Shown: positions 9,254-18,401 of the stretch, one piece after another
Layout: every line of letters begins with the position of its first letter
Position numbering within the stretch: position 1 is the stretch's first letter
NCBI GenBank assembly: GCA_964387745.1
Contig: CAYLXL010000004.1
Location: forward strand, 4,908 to 68,907
DNA: 64,000 nucleotides
Direction of reading: 5' to 3'
Source: JAGOUU01 sp964387745
GTDB lineage: Bacteria > Pseudomonadota > Gammaproteobacteria > JAGOUU01
Notes under the pieces: model-generated
Seen by the model: only the letters and a program-made list of their open reading frames with translations
Databases searched by the model: none
Told to the model about the DNA's origin: nothing
Translations under genes and position numbers: made by a program

Positions 9254-9424
9254 TACGTCATTTGGTCAATGTTTCTGCTTAAATAGCGTGAACAATTTAC
9301 AATGCATGATTGTAGAACATAGCATATGTCGGTAAAAATTAACCTGATATCTCCACTATGGCGGTAAAAATGGAGATTTCAAGTAAATATTTGCCTGTGC
9401 TTTCCTAGCCTAACAGAATAAAAT

Positions 9425-9449
9425 AAAACCCAATAATTTATTGGGTTTT
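9425..9449. terminator. Bidirectional terminator between the MFS gene and the Lys/Ala-rich exported protein
   Basis: Arms AAAACCCAATAA and TTATTGGGTTTT are perfect complements around one central base; the stable part is the ACCCA/TGGGT core with flanking A/T runs on both sides. On the minus strand the stem is followed by a T-rich tail (TTTTATTTTATT), and it lies 28 bases past the stop at 9477. It also terminates well from the plus side, after the MFS gene. Confidence 0.75.
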
Positions 9450-9476
9450 ATTGAACGTTAATAAAAATGTAAAGGT

Positions 9477-10127
9477 CTATTTAGCTGCTTCTACAGCTTT
9501 ATTGGCTTCTTCGACAGCTTTAGTTGCTTCTTGGAGTTTAGTTTCTGCAGTGGTTTGAGCTGTTTTAGCAGTTTCTGCAGCTTTTTGAGCCATATCATTG
9601 GCTTTAGTTAAGCTAGCTACTTTTGATTTTAGAGCGTTAGCAGCATTAGCATCTTTGCTAGCTTGCACTCGATCAATATCTGCTTGTACTTTAGACTTTT
9701 CCATCTGTTCTTTAGAAGCCTTGGCTGTAGCAGCAGCGTTGTCCGCATCTTTTTGTGCTTGTTCTAAATCGCCCTTAGCTTTTTCAGCTTTATCACTGGC
9801 GGCTTTAGCTGCAGTTGTTTTATCTTCAGCTAGTTTTTTTGCAGCAGCTTCTTTATCTTTGGCCAATTTTAAATTATTAGCAGCTTGTAGAGCTTTTTTG
9901 CGTTTGTCTGCTTCGTTTACTGGGTTTTTAGCTTCAGATGATTTATCTGCTGCAACCTGATCTTCAGCTGGTTGTGCTGCTGTACCGGGCAGAGCGTCTC
10001 TAACTCTTTCTAGGAGGCTTTTTTCTGGTTCTGGAGCTGTTTTTTGATCTTCTGTTTGAGCTAGTAACGCCAAAGGGGTACACAAAGCTAAAGTGAGGAT
10101 TGGTTTAATTAATGAGATACGTGACAT
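9477..10127 (-). CDS. Exported Lys/Ala-rich coiled-coil protein, function unknown
   Basis: The 216-residue product has a signal peptide (MSRISLIKPILTLALCTPLALLAQ) with cleavage likely after ALLA. The mature part is rich in Ala, Lys, Glu and Asp. From about residue 75 to the end it is nearly continuous heptad-like sequence (AKKLAEDKTTAAKAASDKAEKA...), predicting a long coiled coil in the periplasm. A strong AGGAGA Shine-Dalgarno lies 6 bases before the ATG, which suggests high expression. It is unrelated in detail to the next upstream gene, but both are small exported Lys/Ala-rich proteins. It resembles periplasmic TolA-like or Lpp-like spacers in composition only; no family is recognised. Confidence 0.75.
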   Translation of the reverse strand: MSRISLIKPILTLALCTPLALLAQTEDQKTAPEPEKSLLERVRDALPGTAAQPAEDQVAADKSSEAKNPVNEADKRKKALQAANNLKLAKDKEAAAKKLAEDKTTAAKAASDKAEKAKGDLEQAQKDADNAAATAKASKEQMEKSKVQADIDRVQASKDANAANALKSKVASLTKANDMAQKAAETAKTAQTTAETKLQEATKAVEEANKAVEAAK

Positions 10128-10280
10128 ATCTTCTCCTGTAAATTTGGGTTTAATAGTAGTTATGCGAATTCTTAGACTGGCGCTATGTAAAAAAGTTCCA
10201 TCTAATACACAAAATAAATTGTATTACAAATTATGAAAAGATTATATAGGTAGAGGATTTTAATAAAGACACAACAGGGC

Positions 10281-10309
10281 GAGAAATAAGAACCATGATC
10301 TTATCTCTC
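10281..10309. terminator. Hairpin after the second Lys-rich exported protein, possible terminator
   Basis: GAGAAATAAGA (10281-10291) pairs with TCTTATCTCTC (10299-10309), one G-U type mismatch, 7-base loop. It lies 17 bases past the stop at 10326 on the minus strand. No immediate T-run follows, so termination is tentative. Confidence 0.4.
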
Positions 10310-10325
10310 GCAATGTTAGCTATAT

Positions 10326-10694
10326 TTATTCTTTAGCCCCAGATTTTACTTCAGATTCCATTTCTGGTTTTTTATCTTCCATTTTTGCTTTGGCTTCAGC
10401 TTTTTTAGCTTCCATTTCAGCTTTGCGTTTGGCTTTAGCTTCCATTTCAGCTTTGCGTTTGGCTTCTTTTTCTGCCTTACGTTTAGCTTTAGCATCCATA
10501 TCGGGTTTAGCTTTGTTTTCTTTATCCATCATTCCTGTTTTTGCTTGATCAGAACTAACTGCAGCAGCATCTTTAGCATCAACTGCTACCGGAGTAGTTG
10601 CGCCACCATCCATTGTTTCGTCTAAGGCGAAAGCAGAACTACTTAGTAAAAAGCCAACTACCATACATAAATGACTTATTTTAAATGATTTCAT
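10326..10694 (-). CDS. Small exported protein with KRKAEMEAKA repeats, function unknown
   Basis: 122 residues: a signal peptide (MKSFKISHLCMVVGFLLSSSAFA) followed by a linker rich in Ala, Asp and Thr. From about residue 68 there is a charged tract of tandem KRKAEMEAKA-type units, visible in the DNA as repeated 'ttccatttcagctttgcgtttggct'-like blocks. The tract would form a single charged helix or coiled coil in the periplasm. An AGGAAA ribosome site lies 5 bases before the ATG. Tandem repeat units of this kind expand and contract by slippage, so length may vary between strains. No family is recognised. Confidence 0.7.
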   Translation of the reverse strand: MKSFKISHLCMVVGFLLSSSAFALDETMDGGATTPVAVDAKDAAAVSSDQAKTGMMDKENKAKPDMDAKAKRKAEKEAKRKAEMEAKAKRKAEMEAKKAEAKAKMEDKKPEMESEVKSGAKE

Positions 10695-10815
10695 AATATT
10701 TCCTTTATTAACTTTATTGCTAAACTATTTTTATAAAATGTACCTGATTAACGTAACCAACGTCACTAATATAATAGCAACTCAAAAGATGATTTACAGT
10801 AAAATTAGCAAAAAA

Positions 10816-11556
10816 TTAAACAAAATATTTTAATTCTAATAGGTTGAGCTCTTTATTATCAGTGTATTCTATGTAATAGGCTCCGTCAGCATGCCAATCA
10901 CCTAACACGTAACGATATTGCTTTACATTATTATGTTCATAAGTATGAACTTTAGGTCGGTGAGTGTGTCCGTGAATCATAATATTAGTATGAGTTTTTT
11001 GGAATATGTCATCGACTGCTTTTAATACGACATCATATTTTTCTGGTTGAGTAAAATAGTCTGTTCTATTAGTACTACGTTTTTTTATATTTCGAGCTAA
11101 AGCAGTTCTTAAACTTAAAGGTAGCACTAGGTATATTTTTTTTATTAGGGGGTTGCGCACAAACGCTCTAAATTTTTGATAGGACTTATCGAGTGTACAA
11201 AGTGTGTCGCCATGCAGAATAGTAATTTTACAGCTAAGATTAATAACTCTGTAATCTTCAGGGATTAGATTGAAATTAAGCATTTTAGCAGTCGATTGAT
11301 CTATTAAAAAGTCGCGGTTGCCTACTAGAAAAAAAATTTTTGTAGTTAAACTCAGTTTTTTAAGTGCTGCCATGATGGGCTGGTGCCAGGCTTCTATACT
11401 GTCATTGCCAATCCAATAATTAAAAAAGTCACCCAGAATATATAAAGCTTCTATATTCTGTTGTATACAGTTGTCGATAAATCTTAAAAAAAGATTGATG
11501 ACTTCTGGTTCTTGGGGAGATAAATGTAAGTCGGATATAAAGAAAGTTTTAGCCAT
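10816..11556 (-). CDS. lpxH: UDP-2,3-diacylglucosamine diphosphatase
   Basis: Calcineurin-like metallophosphoesterase of 246 residues, the size of LpxH. Motifs in order are FISDLHLS (Asp and His ligands), LGDFFNYWIGND, VGNRDF, ILHGD and IMIHGHTHRPKVH. The YWIGND and GNRDFL signatures separate LpxH from other phosphoesterases. It removes UMP from UDP-2,3-diacylglucosamine to give lipid X in lipid A synthesis at the inner-membrane surface. The gene diverges from gltX across 81 AT-rich bases that must hold both promoters. Confidence 0.95.
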   Translation of the reverse strand: MAKTFFISDLHLSPQEPEVINLFLRFIDNCIQQNIEALYILGDFFNYWIGNDSIEAWHQPIMAALKKLSLTTKIFFLVGNRDFLIDQSTAKMLNFNLIPEDYRVINLSCKITILHGDTLCTLDKSYQKFRAFVRNPLIKKIYLVLPLSLRTALARNIKKRSTNRTDYFTQPEKYDVVLKAVDDIFQKTHTNIMIHGHTHRPKVHTYEHNNVKQYRYVLGDWHADGAYYIEYTDNKELNLLELKYFV

Positions 11557-11637
11557 AAGTTAAATTTTATACTAAAAAAAATTAAACTTAAATGATATAC
11601 TTGAGTTTTATTAAAACTTTAAGATTTACTACCTACT

Positions 11638-13077
11638 ATGACATTCAAAACAAGATTTGCCCCAAGTCCGACGGGCGAGATGCACTTTGGCAATGTACGT
11701 ACAGCTTTATTTAATGGATTAGCAGCAATTGCTCAAAAAGGAGATTTTTTATTACGAGTCGAAGATACAGATGAAGAGCGTTCAAGCTTGGAATTTGAAC
11801 AATTGCTTTATACAGATCTCAAGTGGCTCGGTATAGATTGGCAAGAAGGTCCGGACCACACCGGCAATAGGGGTAAGAATGGTCCTTACCGTCAATCGGA
11901 ACGTAAAGAGCTTTACAAAAAATACTATGAACAAATGCTGGCTAATGATCAGGCTTATTACTGTTTTTGCAGTGAAGAACAGCTAGCATTAAGCAGAAAG
12001 TTACAGCGTTCTCAGCATTTACCGCCAAGATATATGGGTACTTGCAGTAAGCTATCAAAAGAAGAAGTAGCTAAGAGAATCAATAACGGTGAGAAGCCTA
12101 CAGTTAGATTTCGTATTCCAAAAAACCAATTAATTGAATTTAATGATCTGGTCAAAGGCCCGCAGAGCTTTAAAAGCGATGATATCGGGGATTTTATTAT
12201 TATCAGAGGTTGCGGGACGGCTTCCTTCATGTTTTGTAATGCTATTGATGACGCGCTTATGGGCGTGACGCATGCTTTACGTGGCGAAGATCATCTTACC
12301 AATACGCCAAGGCAATTAATGATTGCACAAACTTTAGGGCTAAAACACCCAGAATACGGGCACATATCATTAATAGTTGGGCATGATGGCAGTCCGTTAT
12401 CCAAACGGCACGGTAGTAAAAGTATTAAATCATTACGGGAAGAAGGGTATCTACCTGAGGCGATTGTTAATTACTTAGCCAGATTAGGGCACCAATATGA
12501 AAACCTCAAGTTCAGCGACATAAATACCCTGGGGCAAAAGTTTTCATTGGCCTCGTTAGGTAGATCACCTGCGCATTATGATGAACAGCATCTTAATCAC
12601 TGGCAAAAAGAAGCTGTGTTGAATATTAGTCTTGAACAATTTGAGGCGTGGCTTGAAAGTAACGAAGCAAGTGCTAAAGGATTAGCTTATTGTCCTGCAG
12701 ATAAAAAACAAGATTTTCTGGTGTTAATGAAAGAGAATATTAGTTTCCCCAAAGAAGTGTTAGAGTGGGCTGAAATTTTGTTTACTGATCAAAAAGATTA
12801 TAGTGTTGAGCAGATAGAGCTGCTTAAACAAACTGATAAAGATTTCTTCAAAAAAGCCGCAGATTATTCAAAAGATAATTCAGATGGAGTGTTGGACATT
12901 AAAGCCTTAAGTAATTATCTAAAAGATAGTTTTAACTTAACTGGCAAGAAGTTATTTCAGCCATTAAGAATCTGCTTATCGCTTAACGAAAATGGTCCAG
13001 AGCTGCAAAAGTTGATAAACCTTATGGGTGTTACCAAAGTCAAAGAACGTTTTAATAAAGTATATGGATTGCTCTAG
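11638..13077 (+). CDS. gltX: Glutamate--tRNA ligase
   Basis: Class I aminoacyl-tRNA synthetase of 479 residues. It opens with RFAPSPTGEMHFGNVRTALF, in which HFGN is the HIGH-type ATP signature, then RVEDTDEERS and the zinc-region CFC...GTC at about 112-140. The LRGEDHLTNTPRQ segment and PLSKRHGS (the KMSKS equivalent, near 253) complete the catalytic core, followed by the anticodon-binding helical domain. It charges tRNA-Glu with glutamate. cysS follows with a one-base TAGTG overlap, so the two tRNA synthetase genes are cotranscribed. Confidence 0.95.
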   Translation: MTFKTRFAPSPTGEMHFGNVRTALFNGLAAIAQKGDFLLRVEDTDEERSSLEFEQLLYTDLKWLGIDWQEGPDHTGNRGKNGPYRQSERKELYKKYYEQMLANDQAYYCFCSEEQLALSRKLQRSQHLPPRYMGTCSKLSKEEVAKRINNGEKPTVRFRIPKNQLIEFNDLVKGPQSFKSDDIGDFIIIRGCGTASFMFCNAIDDALMGVTHALRGEDHLTNTPRQLMIAQTLGLKHPEYGHISLIVGHDGSPLSKRHGSKSIKSLREEGYLPEAIVNYLARLGHQYENLKFSDINTLGQKFSLASLGRSPAHYDEQHLNHWQKEAVLNISLEQFEAWLESNEASAKGLAYCPADKKQDFLVLMKENISFPKEVLEWAEILFTDQKDYSVEQIELLKQTDKDFFKKAADYSKDNSDGVLDIKALSNYLKDSFNLTGKKLFQPLRICLSLNENGPELQKLINLMGVTKVKERFNKVYGLL

Positions 13078-14498
13078 TGTTAAAAATTTACGATAGCTTA
13101 TCACGCACCAAAAAGGAATTTATCCCGCTGGATAAAAACCGCAAAAAAGTGAATATGTATGTCTGTGGTGTTACTGTTTATGATTATTGTCATATCGGTC
13201 ATGCGCGGACATACATTGCTTTTGATGTGATTTATAAATACTTGGAATTTATAGGTTATAAAGTTCATTATGTGCGAAATGTTACTGATATAGATGACAA
13301 GATAATTACCCGAGCTAATGAGCGTCATGAGCTTGCTAGCGATGTTGCTGTGCAATTTACCAACATCATGCACGAAGACTTTAAGAAATTAGGTTTGGCA
13401 AGACCTAAAGATGAGCCTAAAGCTACAGAAACCATTCCTGAGATTATAGCTTTCATTCAAGATCTATTAGATCAAAAACATGCTTATGTCGGTAAAAATG
13501 GTGATGTGTTTTTTGCGGTGCGAGATTACAAAGATTACGGGCAGCTTACACAACAATCTTTAGACAGTCTACTGTCAGGTGTGCGTGTAGAAAAAAATGA
13601 TGCTAAACGTGATCCTTTGGATTTTGTTCTCTGGAAAATGGCTAAGCCCGGTGAACCATCTTGGTCATCACCATGGGGTGAGGGTAGACCAGGCTGGCAT
13701 ATCGAATGCTCTGCTATGGCGCAAAAAATGCTTGGCGATACTATAGACATTCACGGAGGAGGTTTTGATTTAAAATTCCCTCATCATGAAAATGAGCGGG
13801 CGCAATCAGAAGCAAAGACAGGCAAGATTTTTGTTAACTTTTGGATGCATGCTGGGTTTCTACGTATTGATAATGAAAAAATGTCTAAGTCATTAAAGAA
13901 TTTTTTGACAATACGAGATGTGTTAGCTCAATACCAGCCTGAAGTATTACGCTGCTTTTTAGTTATGAATCACTATAGAAGTGAAGTGCATTATTCTGAC
14001 GTTTCGATTAATCAAGCAAAAAGTGCCTTAGATAGATTGTATAATACATTAAGAGGATTAAAGATTGATAGCTTTGATCTTAATAATCATCATGATCAAG
14101 ATGTGGCGCGTTATGTGGCTGAATTTCATGCAGCGATGGAGGATGACTTTAATGCTCCGCAAGCGTTTGCAGTATTATTTGATCTCGCAAAAGAAATCAA
14201 TAAACAAGTTAACATAAGTAAGATTAAAGCAGGTGTGCTTGGTTATTTATTGAAAACTTTAGCAAGTATCTTTGGCATTTTGCAACAAGATCCTGAGCTG
14301 TACATGCAGTCATCCTATGAAGATAAGCCCGGTGATCAGCAATTAACAGCTGCTGAGATCGAAGGTTTGATAAAACAACGTGAGCAGGCCAGGATAGAAA
14401 AAGACTTCAAAAAAGCAGACGTTATTAGACAGGAATTGTTGGAAAACAATATAATTTTAGAAGATGGTGCAAGTGGTACCATTTGGCGTAGATTATAA
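13077..14498 (+). CDS. cysS: Cysteine--tRNA ligase
   Basis: 473 residues. The zinc and substrate motif is YVCGVTVYDYCHIGHART (Cys 30, HIGH at 39-42). Further zinc ligands lie in HIECSAMAQKMLG and the following GGGFDLKFPHHENERAQ. EKMSKSLKNF near 268 is the KMSKS loop. The start is GTG, sharing its G with the gltX stop codon, a form of translational coupling. The C-terminal DALR-like region ends with GTIWRRL. It charges tRNA-Cys with cysteine. Confidence 0.96.
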   Translation: MLKIYDSLSRTKKEFIPLDKNRKKVNMYVCGVTVYDYCHIGHARTYIAFDVIYKYLEFIGYKVHYVRNVTDIDDKIITRANERHELASDVAVQFTNIMHEDFKKLGLARPKDEPKATETIPEIIAFIQDLLDQKHAYVGKNGDVFFAVRDYKDYGQLTQQSLDSLLSGVRVEKNDAKRDPLDFVLWKMAKPGEPSWSSPWGEGRPGWHIECSAMAQKMLGDTIDIHGGGFDLKFPHHENERAQSEAKTGKIFVNFWMHAGFLRIDNEKMSKSLKNFLTIRDVLAQYQPEVLRCFLVMNHYRSEVHYSDVSINQAKSALDRLYNTLRGLKIDSFDLNNHHDQDVARYVAEFHAAMEDDFNAPQAFAVLFDLAKEINKQVNISKIKAGVLGYLLKTLASIFGILQQDPELYMQSSYEDKPGDQQLTAAEIEGLIKQREQARIEKDFKKADVIRQELLENNIILEDGASGTIWRRL

Positions 14499-14514
14499 GA
14501 GGCTGATATAAAGA

Positions 14515-15318
14515 GTGTCAAAATTAATCTTATTTAATGATAATCAAGTTATCTTAACTGATGACAATGACTTTATTGCGGCTGATTTATTAAGCCAAGA
14601 TGTTGTTATTGAACAGCTTAATTTGACTAATTTGATTTTCGATTCAGAGGTTTTGACTAATTATTCTACAGCCCATGTGCCTTCCGAATTAGTTCCGGAT
14701 TTACTAGCGAGTTATAATTTTAAGTTAAGGACAATAAGATCGTTATTATTAACTACAGAATTACATAATGATCAGGGTAAATTAAAATTAATTACTAGGG
14801 CTAAACAATTAGCTCATTGGGCAGATGATCATAAATTTTGTGGTCGATGTGGTGCGCAAACTATTAGTAGTCCGAGAGAACACGCTAAGATTTGCCAGCA
14901 ATGTGGCGCGCAATATTACCCAAGATTAAGCCCTTGTATTCTAGTTGCAATCACCAATGGTCCTAATATTTTATTGGGACGATCCGCTCATTTTCCGGCT
15001 GGGGTTTATAGCTTATTAGCAGGATTTGTCGAAGTAGGAGAATCTGCTGAAGATACTGTACATCGGGAAGTTTTTGAAGAAGTAAAGGTTAATATCAAAA
15101 ATCTTAAATACTTTGGTAGTCAATCTTGGCCTTTCCCTCATTCATTAATGCTAGCTTATACAGCGGAATATGATTCTGGCGAAATAGTTGTCGACACTAA
15201 TGAACTAGAAGATGCGAGATGGTTTAACCTAAAAACGCTCAAAACATGTCCAGAGTTGTTGCCAGCTAAAGGTAGTTTATCGCGAATGGTATTAGACAAT
15301 TTGATATATCATGATTAA
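14515..15318 (+). CDS. nudC: NADH pyrophosphatase / NAD-cap hydrolase, Nudix family
   Basis: 267 residues with a four-cysteine zinc ribbon (C109-x2-C112, C127-x2-C130) followed by the Nudix box GFVEVGESAEDTVHREVFEE (169-189) and SQSWPFPHS just after. The last is the SQPWPFPxS signature of the NADH-specific subgroup with Pro changed to Ser. NudC enzymes cleave NAD(H) to NMN(H) and AMP and remove NAD caps from RNA. The Nudix box ends EEVKV where a Gly is usual (EExGU), so a small loop change is present. The start is GTG and the gene overlaps the ABC transporter start by 8 bases. Confidence 0.9.
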   Translation: MSKLILFNDNQVILTDDNDFIAADLLSQDVVIEQLNLTNLIFDSEVLTNYSTAHVPSELVPDLLASYNFKLRTIRSLLLTTELHNDQGKLKLITRAKQLAHWADDHKFCGRCGAQTISSPREHAKICQQCGAQYYPRLSPCILVAITNGPNILLGRSAHFPAGVYSLLAGFVEVGESAEDTVHREVFEEVKVNIKNLKYFGSQSWPFPHSLMLAYTAEYDSGEIVVDTNELEDARWFNLKTLKTCPELLPAKGSLSRMVLDNLIYHD

Positions 15319-17086
15319 GCCTTATTTTAACCTAATAAAGACAGTTTGGCATAACGGTAGAACGTGGCATAGGTCTATAGTAGGTTATTACATCGCTTAC
15401 ATTATAGCGCAAGGTTGCTTGAGTCTTAGTCCTTATGCTTTTGGCCGTACTATTGATGTTCTACAAAATTTTACGAGTGACAAATTATCTGATGTAATTT
15501 ATTGGTTGGCATTTGGTGTTGGGGCACTGATAACTTTTTGGGTATTTCATGGTCCTGCTCGTATTCAAGAACGATATGTTGCTTTACGTATCCAGCAAGG
15601 CTATAAAATAAATTTTTATGATCAGATCACCCGCATGCCACTCAAATGGCATCAAGATCATCACTCCGGCAATATTATTACGAGACTCAATCGTGCCTCG
15701 CAAGCTTTATTAAAATTTGCCGGTGATCAGTTTATGTATATTGAAACAATTATAAAGTTACTTGTTTCATTAGGATTTCTACTTTGGATTTCACTGCCTG
15801 TTGGTTTATTAAATGTATTTACCTGTGTTTTAGCAGCAACTACGGTGCATCTTTATGATCGTAAATTAATCCCTCTGTACAATAGTCAAAACGAGATAGA
15901 TAATCACGTGGGCGCAGTAATCTATGATTATATTAGCAATATGACCACTGTTTTAACTTTACGTTTGGGCGAATTAACGCGCTCAAACTTGTTTCAGCGG
16001 ATGCTATCCGTTTGGCCTTATTATCGCCGCGAAGTCTTAATTAATGAGTTTAAATGGTTTAGCGTGGGCTTGGTTTTATCAGCCATGCAATCTTTGATAT
16101 TGGTTACTTATATTATTTATACTCTCCATACTACTGGTACAATTATGATTGGCCTGGTGGTGATGATGTTTCGCTATCAAACTGATCTTAATGAAGTGTT
16201 TTATATGATAAGTTCTTTTTACAGTGAGCTTGTGCGTATGGATACTGACATTAAAGGGTTAGATCCTGTATGGAAAGAAATGGAACAGTTAGCTCATGTA
16301 CCATTAGGGGAGCGCACGGCAAGGAACTGGCATGAGTTTAATATAGAGCATCTTAATTTCAATCACGTTTCTAAACATACAGATAAACATGGTAAAACTG
16401 AGTATAAATATAAACAGGTTTTTCAAGATCTTAATTTAAGCTTTAAACGCGGTGAAAAGATAGCGCTGATTGGATCTAGTGGTGGTGGTAAAAGTACGTT
16501 GTTAAATTTATTAGCGGGTTCATATTCTGCAGATAAAGTTAAATTAACCATAGATGGTTTTTCTTTTGATTCTCTAGAGCCTCTGCAGGCTATTACAACT
16601 CTTATCCCGCAAGATGCTGAGTTATTCGAAAACACAGTTGAGTTTAACGTTAGTCTGGATCTGCAGGTTGAACGATCTGAAATTGATCAAGCTATAAAAT
16701 TAGCAAAATTTGATGAAGTACTAGAGACTTTGCCTCTGGGTTTACAGACAGATATTAGAGAGAAGGGCTTGAATTTTTCTGGTGGACAAAAACAGAGATT
16801 GGCATTGGCAAGAGGTTTATTTGCCGCACGTTATAGCTCTCTTATTTTAATGGATGAACCAACTTCGAGTATTGATCTGCAAACAGAGAAACAAATCCTC
16901 AATGGCATACTCGAGGCTTTTTCAGATGCAACGATGCTGGTGTCATTGCATCGCCTACATTTGCTGTCAAAATTTGATAAAATTATTATGCTAAAACACG
17001 GCAAGGTAATTGCTTATGGAACAGCCCAAGAGTTATTAACTAACCCTGGGCCGGTGCGTGATTTGTGGCAGTCGTATAAAGATTAA
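15311..17086 (+). CDS. ABC-type exporter, fused membrane and ATPase domains
   Basis: Half-transporter of 591 residues. An N-terminal six-helix membrane domain (residues about 1-320) carries GPARIQERYVALRIQQGY and WHQDHHSGNIITRLNR, the typical coupling-helix region. The nucleotide-binding domain has Walker A GSSGGGKST near 389, signature FSGGQKQRLALARGL near 485, Walker B LILMDEPTSSID near 513 and a switch His in SLHRLHLL. It would act as a homodimer or heterodimer in the inner membrane, exporting an unknown lipid, drug or peptide. The start codon lies inside the nudC coding end, so translation is coupled. Confidence 0.88.
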   Translation: MIKPYFNLIKTVWHNGRTWHRSIVGYYIAYIIAQGCLSLSPYAFGRTIDVLQNFTSDKLSDVIYWLAFGVGALITFWVFHGPARIQERYVALRIQQGYKINFYDQITRMPLKWHQDHHSGNIITRLNRASQALLKFAGDQFMYIETIIKLLVSLGFLLWISLPVGLLNVFTCVLAATTVHLYDRKLIPLYNSQNEIDNHVGAVIYDYISNMTTVLTLRLGELTRSNLFQRMLSVWPYYRREVLINEFKWFSVGLVLSAMQSLILVTYIIYTLHTTGTIMIGLVVMMFRYQTDLNEVFYMISSFYSELVRMDTDIKGLDPVWKEMEQLAHVPLGERTARNWHEFNIEHLNFNHVSKHTDKHGKTEYKYKQVFQDLNLSFKRGEKIALIGSSGGGKSTLLNLLAGSYSADKVKLTIDGFSFDSLEPLQAITTLIPQDAELFENTVEFNVSLDLQVERSEIDQAIKLAKFDEVLETLPLGLQTDIREKGLNFSGGQKQRLALARGLFAARYSSLILMDEPTSSIDLQTEKQILNGILEAFSDATMLVSLHRLHLLSKFDKIIMLKHGKVIAYGTAQELLTNPGPVRDLWQSYKD

Positions 17087-17089
17087 GCG

Positions 17090-17269
17090 TAATTATTCAC
17101 GCTCTTTAAGTTGCACGGATTAACTCTTCTCCTTGGGAAGTACCTGAGCGAAGCGAAAGGGATGGCGTAAATCTTGAAGTAATTGTTCACGCCCTTTAAG
17201 TTGCATGGATTACTTCTTCCCCTTGGGGAAGTACTTGAGCGAAGCGAAGGGGATGGGGTAAATCTTGAA
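17090..17269. repeat. Two head-to-tail 90-bp direct repeats in the intergenic region after the ABC exporter
   Basis: Unit 1 (17090-17179) and unit 2 (17180-17269) are near-identical over their length. Both run from TAATTRTTCACGC through TTTAAGTTGCAYGGATTA to GAGCGAAGCGAA and GTAAATCTTGAA. Each unit holds a small inverted repeat (CCTTGGGGAAGT facing GAAGCGAAGGGG). The GAGCGAAGCGAA core resembles cores of palindromic intergenic repeats of other bacteria. Nothing coding is seen between 17087 and 17356. Confidence 0.8.
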
Positions 17270-17356
17270 TACCTCTACGGACTTGAAAATATATATCCTC
17301 CAACACACAGTCTAATCTTTCATTGATTTCATTATTCATGATTAAGTTTATCAAGT

Positions 17357-18229
17357 TTATTTTATCCATTCAGATAAATTTAGATTATAACATTCAAGTG
17401 TATTCTCTAATAACATAGCAACTGTCATCGGTCCAACTCCACCTGGAACAGGTGTAATATAACTCGCAATCTCTTTTATATGGTCGAAATCAACGTCACC
17501 ACAAATAGTTCCGTTAGGTAATCGGGTGATCCCTATATCTATAACAATAGCGCCAGTTTTGATGTAGTCTTTTTTAATTAAGCCAGGTTTGCCCACAGCC
17601 GAACAGATTATATCTGCATTTATACAATGTTGTTTTAGATCAGCTGTTAATTTGTGACAAACTGTTACCGTCGCGCCTGCTGCCAGCATTTCGAGTGCTA
17701 ATGGTCGGCCGACAATGTTTGATGCACCAATTATAGTTACATTTTTCGCCGCCACACTAATTTTATAATGCTCTAGCAACTTCATAATACCTTTAGGGGT
17801 GCACGGTCTTATTGTTGGAAATTTTTGAGCTAGACGGCCTAAATTATAAGGGTTAAAACCATCTACGTCTTTATTTGTATGGATAGACGAGAGTATTTTG
17901 CTTAATGTTTCATTTTGGGATAAATGTTTAGGTAAAGGCAGTTGTAACAAAATCCCATGAATTTTTCGATCTTTATTAAGTTCATCGATAAGATCTAGTA
18001 ATTTTTGTTCATTGATGCTTTCTGGTAAAAAGTATTCAATAGCATTGATAGACACGTTTTTACAAGCTATTTGTTTATTTTGTACATAGATTTTAGACGC
18101 TGGGTCGTTACCAATCAAAATAACAGCTAAATTAATTTTATTTTCTAGATTATTGGTTACAATATATTCTTTAATTTTATTTTGGTAGCTAGTAGCTAGT
18201 GCTTTGCCGTCTAGTATAGTTGCCGACAT
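17357..18229 (-). CDS. folD: Bifunctional methylenetetrahydrofolate dehydrogenase / cyclohydrolase
   Basis: 290 residues. After MSATILDGKALA come the catalytic Tyr-x3-Lys of cyclohydrolase activity (YVQNKQIACK), GILLQLPLPKHL, DVDGFNPYNLGRL, the NADP loop IIGASNIVGRPLALEML and the end motif ITPVPGGVGPMTVAMLLENT. It interconverts 5,10-methylene-, methenyl- and 10-formyl-tetrahydrofolate in the cytosol. The ATG at 18229 was chosen; a TTG six codons upstream is an alternative. The gene stands alone and diverges from fadD. Confidence 0.95.
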   Translation of the reverse strand: MSATILDGKALATSYQNKIKEYIVTNNLENKINLAVILIGNDPASKIYVQNKQIACKNVSINAIEYFLPESINEQKLLDLIDELNKDRKIHGILLQLPLPKHLSQNETLSKILSSIHTNKDVDGFNPYNLGRLAQKFPTIRPCTPKGIMKLLEHYKISVAAKNVTIIGASNIVGRPLALEMLAAGATVTVCHKLTADLKQHCINADIICSAVGKPGLIKKDYIKTGAIVIDIGITRLPNGTICGDVDFDHIKEIASYITPVPGGVGPMTVAMLLENTLECYNLNLSEWIK

Positions 18230-18401
18230 AGGAGTTCTCAGATTCAATTGTAATTAGTCAATTTTAGCATATAAGCTAATTTTGTGACACTAATTTGCCT
18301 AATTTGCTCAACAGAGTTATATATAGTTGCTTAGTTGCAATAAATTATTATAATAATTCGATACTTACATAATATAAGCTTAAGACGTCTTTGGAGCACA
18401 C

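Noticed and set aside
9598..9960. Open frame of 120 residues opposite the Lys/Ala-rich exported protein
   Set aside because: An antisense reading of biased Ala/Lys codons gives a Leu/Ala/Ser-rich pseudo-membrane peptide; the other strand has the signal peptide and ribosome site.
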